Assembly: GCA_044223995.1 (NCBI GenBank)
Contig: JBGALE010000005.1
Location: 186,001-250,000, forward strand
Reading direction: 5' to 3'
DNA from: JACMLD01 sp044223995
GTDB lineage: Bacteria > Bacteroidota > Bacteroidia > Chitinophagales > Chitinophagaceae
DNA: 64,000 nucleotides
Below are positions 62,908-64,000 of this stretch, piece after piece (position 1 is the first letter of the stretch; each line of letters starts with the position of its first letter). The notes below the pieces were generated by a model. The model saw only the letters and a program-made list of their open reading frames with translations, was not told the origin of the DNA and ran no database searches. The position numbers were made by a program, and so were the translations under genes.

Positions 62908-63969
62908 ATGATAACAACTATGCAACAGGCGATTGTATTAACGAATGGCTTTCTTCTTCTTCCCGACGCTAAAACAGCACATGGTTTGATCCGCGGCACA
63001 GAGCGTTATAAAATTACCGGCCTTGTAGACAGTGCAGCTACCGCGGGTAAAGACGCCGGCGAATTACTTGATGGTAAGAACAGGCAGATACCAGTCTTTG
63101 ATACACTGGCTTCCGCCATTCAGCAATTGAAAAAAATTGATTGCCTGATCATTGGCATTGCTACCGTAGGTGGAAGGCTGCCCGCAGAAATGGTGGGCAT
63201 CATTCAGGAAGCCATAACATCCGGCATTTCCATCGTAAATGGATTGCATGAATTTTTATCGGAAAAACCGGAGCTGGTGGCGCTTGCAGAACAACATGGT
63301 GTCACCTTAACGGACATACGAAAACCAAAACTTCGAAAGGACTTACACTTCTGGACGGGTAACATATTTTCCGTTACGGCGCCCATCGTTGCAGTACTGG
63401 GTATGGATTGCGCTGTGGGCAAACGCACGACTGCAAGAATGCTAACACAAGCCTGTACCGACAATGGTTGGAATGCACAAATGATCTATACCGGTCAAAC
63501 CGGCTGGATGCAGGGTGGTAAATACGGATTTATTTTCGATTCCACTTTAAACGATTTTGTATCGGGCGAACTGGAAAACGCCATCGTCACCTGCTGGAAA
63601 GAAACCAATGCGGGTATCATTTTTCTCGAAGGACAATCTTCGCTGCGCAATCCCAGCGGCCCCTGTGGTTTTGAAATGATCATATCAGGAAATGCAAAAC
63701 ATGTCGTGTTGCTCACCGCGCCGAAAAGAAAATATTTTGATGATGATCAGCACTGGGGTGAAATACCCAGCGTGGAGTCGGAAGTAGCGCTTATAGAAAA
63801 ACTGGGCGCGAAAGTAATTGCCATTGGCCTGAACACAAAAGGCTGCAGTAGCGAAGAAATTGAAATGTATAAAAAACAATACGAAGAAAATTGTCATTTA
63901 CCCGTATTACTTCCCGTGGAAGAAGGCGTCAGTAAAATTATTCCGGTATTAAAGACATTGATACAATGA
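62908..63969 (+). CDS. dgcN: DUF1611 protein, probable D-glutamate N-acetyltransferase DgcN
   Basis: 353 aa (an alternative ATG lies at 62920). N-terminal Rossmann-like part (YKITGLVDSAATAGKDAGELLDGKNRQIPVF), then a P-loop-like motif GMDCAVGKRTT (residues about 165-175) and YTGQTGWMQGGKYGFIFDSTLNDFVSGELENAI, matching DUF1611. In marine bacteria this family (DgcN) acetylates D-glutamate before the partner DgcA epimerises it. The next gene begins 4 bp before this stop and looks like that partner, which strengthens the call. Confidence 0.85.
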   Translation: MITTMQQAIVLTNGFLLLPDAKTAHGLIRGTERYKITGLVDSAATAGKDAGELLDGKNRQIPVFDTLASAIQQLKKIDCLIIGIATVGGRLPAEMVGIIQEAITSGISIVNGLHEFLSEKPELVALAEQHGVTLTDIRKPKLRKDLHFWTGNIFSVTAPIVAVLGMDCAVGKRTTARMLTQACTDNGWNAQMIYTGQTGWMQGGKYGFIFDSTLNDFVSGELENAIVTCWKETNAGIIFLEGQSSLRNPSGPCGFEMIISGNAKHVVLLTAPKRKYFDDDQHWGEIPSVESEVALIEKLGAKVIAIGLNTKGCSSEEIEMYKKQYEENCHLPVLLPVEEGVSKIIPVLKTLIQ

Positions 63970-64000
63970 AAATAACTGCAGTCAGGGCTTACCTGAAAAG
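63966..64000 (+). CDS. dgcA: Start of a dipeptide epimerase/DgcA-like enzyme (cut by the window edge)
   Basis: Only the first 11 codons are present: MKITAVRAYLK. This is the typical N-terminal strand of mandelate-racemase/enolase-superfamily L-Ala-D/L-Glu epimerases, and DgcA belongs to that group. The ATG overlaps the dgcN stop (ATGA), so translation is coupled. The assignment rests on the 11 residues plus the dgcN context. Confidence 0.6.
   Translation, partial: MKITAVRAYLK

Overview
The window comes from a member of the Bacteroidetes, most probably family Chitinophagaceae (a Niastella/Chitinophaga/Terrimonas-like soil or freshwater organism). The evidence is the TAnnTTTG-type -7 promoter boxes directly before genes, a type-B T9SS (gliding-motility) C-terminal domain, GLPGLI-like and DUF5683 proteins, LytS/LytTR and NarL-type two-component genes, a parA-parB-DUF5683-dapB cluster, and many AraC/VOC pairs. 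It is ordinary chromosome with no complete phage, transposase, rRNA operon or CRISPR array. It holds about 55 real genes, one tRNA, two disrupted genes and an unusual amount of palindromic intergenic repeat.

Layout. 1-4.5 kb: small secreted proteins, a VOC protein and a RibD/DHFR-like protein, with the last two genes of this stretch each bracketed by intergenic repeats. 4.5-7 kb: a GH51 alpha-L-arabinofuranosidase divergent from an AraR-type Nudix regulator. 7-12.2 kb: acyltransferase, RidA, methyltransferase, tRNA-Leu(CAG) with a nearby copy of its 3' end, EamA transporter, dapD. 12.3-17.1 kb: Crp-like regulator, SnoaL-like protein, two outer-membrane barrels, metallophosphoesterase, FMN reductase. 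17.3-24.5 kb: a UPF0173 hydrolase, parA-parB-DUF5683-dapB, a TPR sensor kinase with NarL-type regulator, and an Rrf2 regulator. 24.6-28.9 kb: a sucrose locus with a LacI-type operator, an SLC45-like sugar transporter, a frame-disrupted fructokinase and an amylosucrase. 29-36 kb: T9SS cargo, ChbG/YdjC deacetylase, thioesterase, free-Met-R-sulfoxide reductase, TlpA-like protein, threonine dehydrogenase.

35.4-39.6 kb: three homologous AraC-type sensory proteins, only one of which keeps its DNA-binding domain, around kdsA, then a PspC protein. 39.8-46 kb: aconitase, a secreted protein with an in-frame TAG right after its signal peptide, a GH18 chitinase and an atypical GAPDH. 46-52.3 kb: a tight six-gene operon made of TolC, HlyD, FtsX, ATPase, LytS and LytTR genes. 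53-55.2 kb: a three-gene module of unknown function (a 444-aa Ser/His-rich Cys protein, a DUF1360 membrane protein and an 86-aa protein) closed by a terminator. 55.6-59.4 kb: MBL hydrolase, VOC proteins, glycine-zipper lipoprotein, AraC regulator and an AT-rich orphan gene. 59.4-60.3 kb: a 146-bp tandem repeat carrying REP hairpins and a 32-aa membrane protein. 60.3-64 kb: a beta-lactamase/D-aminoacylase fusion, DgcN (DUF1611) and the start of a DgcA-like epimerase, which together look like a D-amino-acid salvage pathway.

The most interesting candidates are the 53-55 kb unknown module, the D-amino-acid cluster with its fusion enzyme, the amylosucrase sucrose locus with its broken kinase, and the HTH-less AraC paralogues. 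Everything here is read by eye from sequence and translations; no database search was run.
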